A stretch of DNA of 23,075 nucleotides, from positions 1-23,075 of the forward strand of contig JANQDY010000117.1 in NCBI GenBank assembly GCA_028278625.1, read 5' to 3'. Shown in pieces: positions 1 through 6,653 of this stretch (position 1 is its first letter; each line of letters begins with the position of its first letter). This DNA comes from Thermodesulfobacteriota bacterium (GTDB taxonomy: Bacteria; Desulfobacterota; DSM-4660; Desulfatiglandales; Desulfatiglandaceae). The position numbers were made by a program, and so were the translations under genes. The notes beneath the pieces were generated by a model, which did not search any database, was not told where the DNA came from, and was given only the letters and a program-made list of their open reading frames with translations.

Positions 1-244
1 GCGCCTGCATAAAAACCGGTCGAACCCCGCCATCTTTCACACATTAGGCTTTCTTCCTTTCTTCTCCCTCTGGGTGTTTAGGAACACTTTTCACTTTATT
101 TCATCCCAAAAGAGACACTATTCAATTATTCGTTTACTTGCGGTTCCCCTTATGGTAATTGATGAAAAACAATTGAGCCTCATCAGACTGATCAAGAGCT
201 AGGCCGGCTTCGACACCAGACTAACCTTGCGCGGAGGATAGACC
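1..244. other. AT-rich leader region, no gene recognised
   Basis: This stretch is visibly AT-richer than the small gene that follows it. I see no tRNA, insertion-sequence end or convincing promoter. One + frame is open from the window edge to a TAG at 200-202, but its translation is rich in Phe, Leu and Ser and resembles no family I know, so I do not call it. A short dyad, ATCAG-a-CTGAT, sits at 182-192. The only strong signal is the ribosome-binding site GGAGG at about 232-236, which belongs to the gene starting at 245. Confidence 0.5.
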
Positions 245-499
245 ATGGAATACGAGCGCCCCAGAGTGAGACCCCTTAACAGCAAATCCGCCAGCGGCTA
301 CTGCGGCACCGGCACCGGCGCCTCCTCAAGCGGCTGTACGGCCGGTCCGGCCGTGGCCACCTTCTGCGCGGGAGGGATGTCGGCGGCAGCCACTTCCTGT
401 GCCAACGGATTCAGCGCCAACGCCGGCGACTGTGCCATGGGGGTGACCGCCGCCACGATCTGGCCGACCCGTTGCGTGACCGGAAACGCACCTGCCTAA
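245..499 (+). CDS. Cys-rich C-x-x-G repeat peptide, candidate RiPP precursor
   Basis: An 84-residue peptide starts at an ATG behind a clear GGAGG ribosome-binding site with about 7 nt of spacing. Cysteines lie at residues 20, 31, 41, 52, 63 and 77. Each begins a C-x-x-G unit (CGTG, CTAG, CAGG, CANG, CAMG, CVTG), and the units recur every 10-11 residues (14 for the last interval) in a background of Ala, Gly, Ser and Thr. Residues 3-8 read YERPRV, matching the Y-x-x-P-x-[L/V] leader pattern that RiPP recognition elements bind in lasso and related peptides. There is no hydrophobic signal peptide. The gene is far GC-richer than its flanks (about 78% in one 60-base row), which supports it being coding. 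I infer a ribosomally made, post-translationally modified peptide with thioether or other Cys-based crosslinks. No maturase or transporter specific to it is visible in the window, and genes to its left are not available. A metal-binding or structural Cys-rich peptide is the alternative. Confidence 0.6.
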   Translation: MEYERPRVRPLNSKSASGYCGTGTGASSSGCTAGPAVATFCAGGMSAAATSCANGFSANAGDCAMGVTAATIWPTRCVTGNAPA

Positions 500-559
500 A
501 GACCTTTAGAATAGCAGCATTCTTCGAAATTTCCGCTTTTCTCCCTTTTCCCGAGGAGA

Positions 560-586
560 GGACAAGGGATAGTATTTCCCTTTTCC
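560..586 (+). terminator. Hairpin downstream of the Cys-rich peptide gene
   Basis: The arms GGACAAGGGA (560-569) and TCCCTTTTCC (577-586) pair over 10 bp with one mismatch and enclose a 7-nt loop. The hairpin is about 60 nt after the peptide stop codon. The descending arm carries TTTT but no long U tract follows, so it may be a weak terminator, an mRNA-stabilising 3' end or a processing hairpin. Confidence 0.35.
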
Positions 587-655
587 AAAGAATCACCGGC
601 AATCCATTTTTTGCGAGAGAGCCCCCTCTATAGTTGTACTAAGACCCCTAGGTTT

Positions 656-695
656 CCCATATCACTGCCGTGAAGAAGGGTTCGGGGGATATGGG
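656..695. repeat. 8-bp inverted repeat just upstream of a -35 box
   Basis: CCCATATC (656-663) and GATATGGG (688-695) are perfect inverted copies separated by 24 nt. The right arm ends 3 nt before the TTGACA box at 699, so a regulator or a hairpin here could affect expression of the DUF151 gene. No known family consensus is recognised. Confidence 0.35.
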
Positions 696-698
696 TTG

Positions 699-726
699 TT
701 GACAAAAAGGATTGTATGGTTAAGAA
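699..726 (+). promoter_or_regulatory. Possible sigma70 promoter for the DUF151 gene
   Basis: A perfect -35 hexamer TTGACA lies at 699-704. The best -10 is TAAGAA at 721-726 (16-nt spacer), or AAGAAT one base further on (17-nt spacer). The -10 is weak, so this rests mainly on the -35 and on its place about 50 nt before the next ATG. Confidence 0.35.
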
Positions 727-775
727 TGTCTGAAATGAAGCTGTTCAGTGAAGCTCAAGATCCCGGAGGGAAATT

Positions 776-1273
776 ATGTATAAGCCGATGGCCATATCCG
801 GTTTGACCGTTGATCCCATCACCAACAGTCCCATCGTCATTTTGAAGGAGATTGACGGAGAAGGCACGCTTCCCATTTGGATCGGTTTGCTGGAGGCGAC
901 CGCCATTGCCAGTGAACTGGAAGGCATCAAGTTTTCCAGACCGATGACCCATGATCTGCTGAAAAATATTATGGAAATGGTGCACATCAAAGTCCAAAAG
1001 GTGGAAGTCTGTGATCTGAAGGACAACACCTATTATGCCCGGATCAATTTTGAGTTTAATGGTGAGGAAATGAGTATTGATGCCAGGCCCAGCGATGCCA
1101 TCGCCCTTTCCCTCAGACTGGGTGCGCCGATTTTCGTTTCAGATGAAGTCATCAACCGCTCAACCCAGATCGACCTGAAAGCCGAGGCCCAGGATAAGAC
1201 GGAAAAGGGGAAAAAGTGGCAGGAGATTCTGGAAAATCTGGATCCCGAAGACTTCGGAAAATATAAGATGTGA
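776..1273 (+). CDS. Bifunctional nuclease domain protein (DUF151)
   Basis: A 165-residue protein matches the DUF151/BFN family throughout (PF02577). Diagnostic stretches are the N-terminal LTVDP..NSPIVIL strand pair, the PIWIGLLEA motif near residues 33-41 and the signature DARPSDAIALSLR at 102-114. Family members are small cytosolic proteins; a plant homolog was reported to have DNase and RNase activity, while bacterial roles are poorly defined. The last 30 or so residues form a charged helical tail (KKWQEILENLDPEDF), a common accessory to the core domain. The start is an ATG preceded by a GGAGGG ribosome-binding site. The gene sits alone behind a possible promoter, 106 bp before the transglutaminase-like gene, and no clear terminator separates them, so read-through is possible. 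The family call is firm; the physiological substrate is unknown. Confidence 0.9.
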   Translation: MYKPMAISGLTVDPITNSPIVILKEIDGEGTLPIWIGLLEATAIASELEGIKFSRPMTHDLLKNIMEMVHIKVQKVEVCDLKDNTYYARINFEFNGEEMSIDARPSDAIALSLRLGAPIFVSDEVINRSTQIDLKAEAQDKTEKGKKWQEILENLDPEDFGKYKM

Positions 1274-1379
1274 TGAGCGGGTACACGCCATAACAGCTGA
1301 TACTGCCTCTTTACTGCTCCCGTGGTCCCGTTTTCCGGGGTCCCGTCCCGCCCCCAAAGCCCGCTTCCAGACTTGACCC

Positions 1380-2888
1380 ATGACTGTTTCCAACAAGAGA
1401 AAGCTTTTCTACTTCCTTGGTTCTTCCCTTGTTCTGTTCTGGCTGGCCATGATGTTTCTCCTGGTTCAAAAGACCCATTTCCAGGAAAACGGGCATACGG
1501 CGGAACTCCCCGTGGAAACCAAGCCGGTGGAGCGCTTCCGGCATGAGTGGATGGAGATCTATCTCAAAGGCAAGAAGGTCGGTTTTTCGGAGATGCGGCT
1601 GAGCCCGCTGGGTGAAGAGCAACTGGTGGAGGAAAGAATGGTGCTGGCCCTGAACCTCATGGGGCAGCCCAGCGTCATGCGCATGTCTACCCGGGCAATC
1701 CTGGACAACGGTTTTGCGCTGAGACGTTTTTTGATGATCATTGATTCAGGTGTTGTCCGATTCCGTATATCGGGAAGGGTGGTGGAAAACCGCATAGAGG
1801 TGGAGACCGGGGAAGGGGACAAAAAACGGAAACATGCCATTCCCGTATCCGGACCGCTCACCATCGGCGCGGGACTCCCCGGGTTTTTTGATGGCCGCGC
1901 CCTCAATATCGGTGATGAATTCGATTTTAATCTCTTTGATCCGTCGGTGCTTTCCCACCGGAAGGTATTGATCAGGGTTGTGGATAAGACGGTCATTTCC
2001 CTGGATGAGAAGAAGATTCCGGCTTTTGTGCTGGAGACGGAAGTATGGGGTCAGAAACTGCGTTTCTGGTTGGACGAAACTGGCGCGTTGCTCAAAGAAG
2101 AAGGATTTATGGGGTTGACCCTGGTTCGTTCGGACCGGGAAAGGGCGCCTCGCGGTGTGGAAGGGTCGGCGGGCGCCGATCTCTATGATGCGGCAGCCAT
2201 TCCGGTAACACGAACCCTTGACCGGGCACGTGATGTGGCCTATTTGAAGCTCAGGATCACGGGGATTCAAGATACCGGCTTTGATGTGACGGTGCTGAAC
2301 CAAGGGCGGCAGAGATTGAAAGGGGACCGGCTGGAGGTGTATAAGGAACTGCTGCCGCACAGGGCCGCATCCACCGTGCCGCCGGGGGAGGGTGAACCGC
2401 ATTTGAAACCTTTTCTTGAGCCTCAAATCAACATTCAGAGCGATGACCCCGCCATCGTCCAGAAAGCGCGGGAGATTGCGGGAAACGAACCAAACAGACA
2501 ATCGGTGGCGCGCAAATTGATGAAATGGGTCTACGGGAACGTTGAAAAAAGACCCGTTGTCAGCGTTCCTGACGCACTGGCGGTTCTGGAAGCGAAGCAA
2601 GGCGACTGCAACGAACATGCGGTGCTCCTGACGGCGCTTCTGCGAGCAGCCGGCATACCGGCACGGGAATGCGTGGGCATCGTCTATACGGATCATCGGT
2701 TTTTCTATCACGCCTGGACTGAAGCCTGGCTGGGCGGCCAGTGGATTTCCATGGACGCCACCCTGGACCAGATGCCCGTGGATGCCACCCACGTCAAACT
2801 GGTCCACGGGGGCCTTGACAAACAGGCGGCATTGATGACCCTCATGGGCAAATTGAAGCTTGAGATTATGGACTACATGTATGATTAA
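1380..2888 (+). CDS. Membrane-anchored transglutaminase-like protein
   Basis: A 502-residue protein has an N-terminal positive patch (NKRKLF) followed by one membrane segment (about residues 10-30). A long extracytoplasmic region rich in beta strands follows, then a C-terminal transglutaminase-like domain (about 355-465). The catalytic triad is visible: Cys410 in GDCNEHA, His444 in FYHAW and Asp459 in SMDATLD. Bacterial members of this fold usually act as cysteine proteases, peptide-linkage hydrolases or crosslinkers in the envelope, and the substrate here is unknown. The ATG at 1380 is the first possible start in frame, because a TGA lies two codons upstream; no clear Shine-Dalgarno is seen. 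The last 8 nt overlap the ATPase gene (ATGATTAA), indicating translational coupling to the ABC transporter. I infer a protein working outside the membrane together with that transporter. Confidence 0.85.
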   Translation: MTVSNKRKLFYFLGSSLVLFWLAMMFLLVQKTHFQENGHTAELPVETKPVERFRHEWMEIYLKGKKVGFSEMRLSPLGEEQLVEERMVLALNLMGQPSVMRMSTRAILDNGFALRRFLMIIDSGVVRFRISGRVVENRIEVETGEGDKKRKHAIPVSGPLTIGAGLPGFFDGRALNIGDEFDFNLFDPSVLSHRKVLIRVVDKTVISLDEKKIPAFVLETEVWGQKLRFWLDETGALLKEEGFMGLTLVRSDRERAPRGVEGSAGADLYDAAAIPVTRTLDRARDVAYLKLRITGIQDTGFDVTVLNQGRQRLKGDRLEVYKELLPHRAASTVPPGEGEPHLKPFLEPQINIQSDDPAIVQKAREIAGNEPNRQSVARKLMKWVYGNVEKRPVVSVPDALAVLEAKQGDCNEHAVLLTALLRAAGIPARECVGIVYTDHRFFYHAWTEAWLGGQWISMDATLDQMPVDATHVKLVHGGLDKQAALMTLMGKLKLEIMDYMYD

Positions 2889-3612
2889 GCTGATCGATCT
2901 TACCAAGAAATACAAGTCCTTAAGAGCCGTTGACGGTATAAGCCTGGACATAGAAAAGGGGGCCAGGTTCGGATTCCTGGGGCCCAATGGTGCGGGAAAG
3001 ACCACCACCATCAAGATGATGGCCGGCGTTTTGAAGCCCAGCGAGGGCCGGATCATCATCAACGGTCATGACCTGGCAAAGGATCCCGTTGGTGCCAAAC
3101 AGTGCGTGGGGTTCATTCCGGACCGGCCCTTCCTTTACGAAAAGCTGACGGGGCTCGAATTCCTGCAGTTTGTGGCGGGGCTCTACGGCCTTTCAAATAA
3201 CGGTGATTTACAGTCCCGCATAGGGCATCTGCTTGAGCTGTTCGGGCTTTCCCGCTGGGGGGAGGAACTGATTGAAGGGTATTCCCACGGCATGAAACAG
3301 CGACTTGTCATGTGCGGCGCAATGGTGCACCGGCCGAAAGTGCTCATCGTGGATGAGCCCATGGTGGGCCTGGACCCCAGAGGGGCCAGACTGGTCAAGG
3401 ATATTTTCAAGAATCAGGTGGAAGAGGGTGCCACGCTCTTTATGTCGACCCACTCCCTGGACGTGGCCCAGGAGGTCTGCGATGAAATCGCCATTATCGA
3501 AGACGGCCGCCTGATTGCCCAGGGGACCGCCGAGGCCTTGCGGCGACAGGCCGGCGTGGATGGTAGCCTGGAAGAGGTTTTCCTTCGGTTGACCCGGGAG
3601 AAAGAGGTTTAG
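2881..3612 (+). CDS. ABC transporter ATP-binding protein
   Basis: A 243-residue nucleotide-binding subunit carries all the expected motifs: Walker A GPNGAGKTT at 34-42, signature YSHGMKQR at 134-141 (a variant of LSGGQ, common in ABC-2 exporters), Walker B VLIVDEP at 154-160 and the H-loop His191 in STHS. The C-terminal region, ending SLEEVFLRLTREKEV, is typical of exporter ATPases of the CcmA/DrrA type. A longer frame opens at 2860, but the ATG at 2881 gives the family-typical N-terminus MIKLIDLTKKY and makes an 8-nt overlap with the upstream stop codon. The permease gene follows after 3 nt. It hydrolyses ATP on the cytoplasmic face to drive the 572-residue permease; the cargo is not predictable from the sequence. 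Confidence 0.95.
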   Translation: MIKLIDLTKKYKSLRAVDGISLDIEKGARFGFLGPNGAGKTTTIKMMAGVLKPSEGRIIINGHDLAKDPVGAKQCVGFIPDRPFLYEKLTGLEFLQFVAGLYGLSNNGDLQSRIGHLLELFGLSRWGEELIEGYSHGMKQRLVMCGAMVHRPKVLIVDEPMVGLDPRGARLVKDIFKNQVEEGATLFMSTHSLDVAQEVCDEIAIIEDGRLIAQGTAEALRRQAGVDGSLEEVFLRLTREKEV

Positions 3613-3615
3613 TGA

Positions 3616-5334
3616 ATGGGTCAACTGGCGCTCTTGCTGAAACCCGGCCTTCAGGGATTCAAGAACCGATTGAGCCGAACCCACGGGGCAGGGGTTAAAA
3701 AGCCCCTCTTCATGGGAGGGCTTGGGATCTTCTTCGGGTTGGTCCTCTTCGTCCTCTCCTCCCGGGTCCTGGTCTATTTTCAATCCGTTGAGATGATCGG
3801 CGATCTCTTGGCCAAAGAGCTTCTAAGCATGGTCTTTCTGACCTTCTTCTCGCTGCTCATCTTCAGCAACATCATTACCGCACTCTCCACCATGTATCTT
3901 TCCAGGGATCTGGAATTCTGTCATTCGGCGCCGGTGCCCGTTGAAACCCTTTTTACGGCCCGGGCGTTCAGCACATTTTTGAACAGCTCCTGGATGGCGG
4001 TCATCTTTGCCATTCCCATACTGGGGGCCTACGGCTACGTGTATACCCCCGGTTTCGGGTTCTACGGCAGCCTTTTCCACCTGATCATTGCCATGGGTCT
4101 CATTGCATCAGCCTTGGGAATTTTCGTGACCATGGTGCTGGTTCACATTTTTCCGGCCCAGAGAACCCGGGACGTGATCCTTTTGTTGTCCATCCTGATG
4201 GTGGTGGGCCTCTATCTGCTCTTTCGCTTCTTGAGGCCGGAAAAGCTGGTGGATCCGGATACGGCCCTCTCCCTCATGCATTACATGTCCGCACTCAAGA
4301 CGCCCGATTCACCCTATCTTCCTTCACACTGGATCACGGAGGTTCTCTGGGGACGTCTTACGGGAGGTGCAAAAGCAGGGGAAGGGTTCTACCTGGCCGT
4401 GACCTGGTCCACGGCCCTGGCCCTGGTGGTGATCAATATCTGGACGGCCGGTTTCATCTATGCGGACGGATTCAGCAAGGCCCAGGAAGCCAAGAAACGG
4501 CTCATGGGCGGAAAACGGATCCTGGATTTTTTGATCCGGGTGGTGACAAAACCCTTTAAGCCGGATCTGGCCGTCGTGATGGCCAAGGATATCAGGGTCT
4601 TTTTCAGGGACAATACCCAATGGTCCCAGTTGCTGCTTCTTTTCGCCCTGGTGGTGGTCTACGTATACAACTTCAAGGTGCTGCCGCTGGAGAAGAGTCC
4701 GCTGCCACTGGACTTTCTCCAGAATGGACTCGCCTTTTTGAACATGGGCCTGGCCGGTTTTGTCCTGGCGGCGGTGGGTGTGCGCTTTGTCTTTACGGCG
4801 GTGAGTGCCGAAGGGGCCGCCTTTTGGATACTTCGGTCGTCCCCAATGAAGCTCAAGCGTTATCTGTGGGGTAAGTATGTTTTTTTTCTGGTCCCCATGC
4901 TGTTTTTGGGGATGGTGCTGATCGTGGTGACCAACGATTTTCTCCAAGTCACCCGGTTCATGATGCTCCTGTCATCCGGGACAATGTTTCTCATGGTATT
5001 CGGTATCGTGAGTCTCGGCATCGGTTTCGGCGCTATGTACCCCAGGTTCGACCATGAGAATATCGGACAGGTGGCCACCGGATTCGGCGGTCTTCTATAC
5101 ATGATGGTTAGCGCCCTCTTTATCGGCGCGGTGGTGGTTCTGGAAGCGGGGCCCGTCTATCTGCTGTTCATGTCCCAAATAAGGGGGCGCCCCATATCCA
5201 CGGTGGAGCACATATACATGGTTGTTTCTTTTGCGGGTGTCCTGGTTTTGACGGGGGCCGCCATTAAAAAGCCGATGCAACTGGGGCTTCGTGCCCTTGC
5301 GGCATCCGGAACAGGGAAGGGGCAAGGTGGGTAA
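3616..5334 (+). CDS. ABC exporter permease, about 12 membrane segments
   Basis: The 572-residue polytopic membrane protein shows about twelve hydrophobic segments in two blocks separated by a cytoplasmic stretch (about residues 285-330, starting DGFSKAQEAKKRLMGGKRI). This is about double an ordinary ABC-2 permease of roughly 250-300 residues, so it looks like a fused or duplicated permease able to form the whole membrane channel. The ATG at 3616 lies 3 nt after the ATPase stop. Its 3' end overlaps the PHP gene by 8 nt (GTGGGTAA). I cannot name the substrate. Linkage to a membrane transglutaminase-like protein and a phosphoesterase suggests an envelope or peptide-related cargo, but that is inference. 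Confidence 0.85.
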   Translation: MGQLALLLKPGLQGFKNRLSRTHGAGVKKPLFMGGLGIFFGLVLFVLSSRVLVYFQSVEMIGDLLAKELLSMVFLTFFSLLIFSNIITALSTMYLSRDLEFCHSAPVPVETLFTARAFSTFLNSSWMAVIFAIPILGAYGYVYTPGFGFYGSLFHLIIAMGLIASALGIFVTMVLVHIFPAQRTRDVILLLSILMVVGLYLLFRFLRPEKLVDPDTALSLMHYMSALKTPDSPYLPSHWITEVLWGRLTGGAKAGEGFYLAVTWSTALALVVINIWTAGFIYADGFSKAQEAKKRLMGGKRILDFLIRVVTKPFKPDLAVVMAKDIRVFFRDNTQWSQLLLLFALVVVYVYNFKVLPLEKSPLPLDFLQNGLAFLNMGLAGFVLAAVGVRFVFTAVSAEGAAFWILRSSPMKLKRYLWGKYVFFLVPMLFLGMVLIVVTNDFLQVTRFMMLLSSGTMFLMVFGIVSLGIGFGAMYPRFDHENIGQVATGFGGLLYMMVSALFIGAVVVLEAGPVYLLFMSQIRGRPISTVEHIYMVVSFAGVLVLTGAAIKKPMQLGLRALAASGTGKGQGG

Positions 5335-6385
5335 ACACCTTTTTGAAACAGTTGGGAACGCACACATCCACACCCGTTATTCCGACGGCGCCAAGGATGC
5401 GCCCCAAATCGCCAGGGATGCGGCCCTGGCAAACCTTGATTTCATGATTGTTAATGATCACGAGTACATGTCCAAATCCCTCCATGCTGAAGATGAAGGG
5501 TATCACAGCGGCGTGCTCGTTTTGATGGGGCTTGAACTGGGTGTCCGGTTTCATCATTACCTGGCCTTTGGTATGCGGGACATGGTGCACGGCAAAGGGA
5601 AGACGCCCCAGGAGGTGATAGACCGCGTGAACGAGAAAGGCGGTTTCGGCTGTCTGGCCCATCCCTTCGAGAAGGGGATGCCCTTCATGGAAAAAGGGAT
5701 TGCCTATACCTGGAACGATCTTTCGGTCACGGGATATGCCGGTATATGTATCTGGAATTTTTCATCCAGGTGGAAAGAACGGGTCAAGACGTTCCTCCAC
5801 GGGCTTTTCTTCCTGATGTTCAAAACCGGGACCCTCAAGGGCCCCAGCCGACGGACCCTTCGGTTCTGGGACAAGGTGTGCCAAGAGCGACGGGTGGTGG
5901 CCATCGGGGGCTCCGACGCTCATGGTGCCGGGCTTCGCTTGGGGCCTCTTACCCTTACACCCCTGACCTACCTGGACGGCCTGTCATCCATCAATATTCA
6001 CCTGCTCCTGGATCATCCCCTTAGAAGAGATGCGGCAAAAGCGGGACAACAGGTGTATGATGCCATGAAGGAGGGAAGGCTTCACGTGGCCCACGATCGC
6101 CTGACCGATTCAAGAGGGTTCCGGTTCTATTATGACATCAGCGGTGAAACATCCCTTCAAATGGGAGAGGAAATGGCGTTTCAGCCGGGCAGTGTTTTCG
6201 TTAGAACACCCAGAAGAGGAGAAATCCGCCTGCTACGAAACGGCAGGCTGCTGGCCAGGGAATCCGGTTGCCGTCTTTTCCGACCCCTCAAAAAGCCCGG
6301 TGTGTACCGTGTTGAGGTATATCGCCGGGCACCTTTTTTCGGCCTTCGTCCCTGGATCTTCTCCAACCCCATCTATTTGCGATGA
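5327..6385 (+). CDS. PHP-domain metal-dependent phosphoesterase
   Basis: This is a 352-residue protein if it starts at the GTG at 5327, which is preceded by a GGGAAGGGG purine run and overlaps the permease stop by 8 nt. A frame opening at 5291 adds 12 unlikely residues. PHP metal-binding motifs appear in order: NAHIHTRYSDG (His13, His15, Asp20), VNDHEYMS, GLELGVRFHH, LAHPFEK and GGSDAHGAG. These are the expected three-metal ligands of the family, whose members hydrolyse phosphoesters of nucleotides, histidinol phosphate or other small molecules. The C-terminal third is beta-rich and ends FSNPIYLR, as in larger PHP proteins predicted to act on envelope-related substrates. It is the last gene of the transglutaminase/ABC set. 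The substrate is unknown; the fold assignment is firm. Confidence 0.88.
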   Translation: MGKHLFETVGNAHIHTRYSDGAKDAPQIARDAALANLDFMIVNDHEYMSKSLHAEDEGYHSGVLVLMGLELGVRFHHYLAFGMRDMVHGKGKTPQEVIDRVNEKGGFGCLAHPFEKGMPFMEKGIAYTWNDLSVTGYAGICIWNFSSRWKERVKTFLHGLFFLMFKTGTLKGPSRRTLRFWDKVCQERRVVAIGGSDAHGAGLRLGPLTLTPLTYLDGLSSINIHLLLDHPLRRDAAKAGQQVYDAMKEGRLHVAHDRLTDSRGFRFYYDISGETSLQMGEEMAFQPGSVFVRTPRRGEIRLLRNGRLLARESGCRLFRPLKKPGVYRVEVYRRAPFFGLRPWIFSNPIYLR

Positions 6386-6401
6386 AGGGGTTGGACCCGG
6401 A

Positions 6402-6653
6402 CTATTCCTTTAATAGCGCCTTTGCCGCTTCAAGGTCATAGGCCCGGTTGGGATCGAAATCATTCTTTTTTTCATACATGGCGGCCGCCTGTAAAATGGC
6501 ATCATGGGGTATCCACCCGTGATCGTCCCAGAGTTTTGGATCATCAGCGTTCCATAACCTGAAATGGATCATCCCCGCCTCTTCCCGAACGTACATGCGG
6601 ACGCGCCTGTTCTGGGGAAACGGGTAATAGTACAATCCACGATCGTCTTTCAT
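6402..6653 (-). CDS. Small hypothetical protein coupled to MurJ-like gene
   Basis: The 83-residue soluble protein is rich in aromatic and charged residues (GLYYYPFPQNRRVRMYVRE near the start, then HFRLWNADDPKLWDDHGWIPH). It ends in a helical stretch with Asp and Ala (DFDPNRAYDLEAAKALLKE). It has no signal peptide or membrane segment. The ATG overlaps the stop of the MurJ-like gene by ATGA, so the two are translationally coupled and lie in one operon. I do not recognise a named domain. The pairing with a lipid flippase might point to a small accessory factor, but nothing in the sequence shows a function. The gene ends 16 bp from the stop of the convergent PHP gene. Confidence 0.75.
   Translation of the reverse strand: MKDDRGLYYYPFPQNRRVRMYVREEAGMIHFRLWNADDPKLWDDHGWIPHDAILQAAAMYEKKNDFDPNRAYDLEAAKALLKE

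Noticed and set aside
15..32. tRNA T-arm-like stretch GGTCGAACCCC near the left edge
   Set aside because: The T-loop TTCGA and matching stem are not formed and no acceptor stem or CCA context is present.
2..202. Open + frame entering from the left edge and ending at TAG 200-202
   Set aside because: The translation is low-complexity, Phe/Leu/Ser-rich and family-less in AT-rich DNA; 67 open codons can occur by chance.
1322..1345. Terminator between the DUF151 and transglutaminase genes
   Set aside because: Only a 4-bp CCCG/CGGG stem with no U tract is present.
1746..3062. 438-codon minus-strand frame opposite the transglutaminase-like gene
   Set aside because: It runs antisense to two genes with clear motifs and gives no family-like sequence; a shadow of GC-rich coding.
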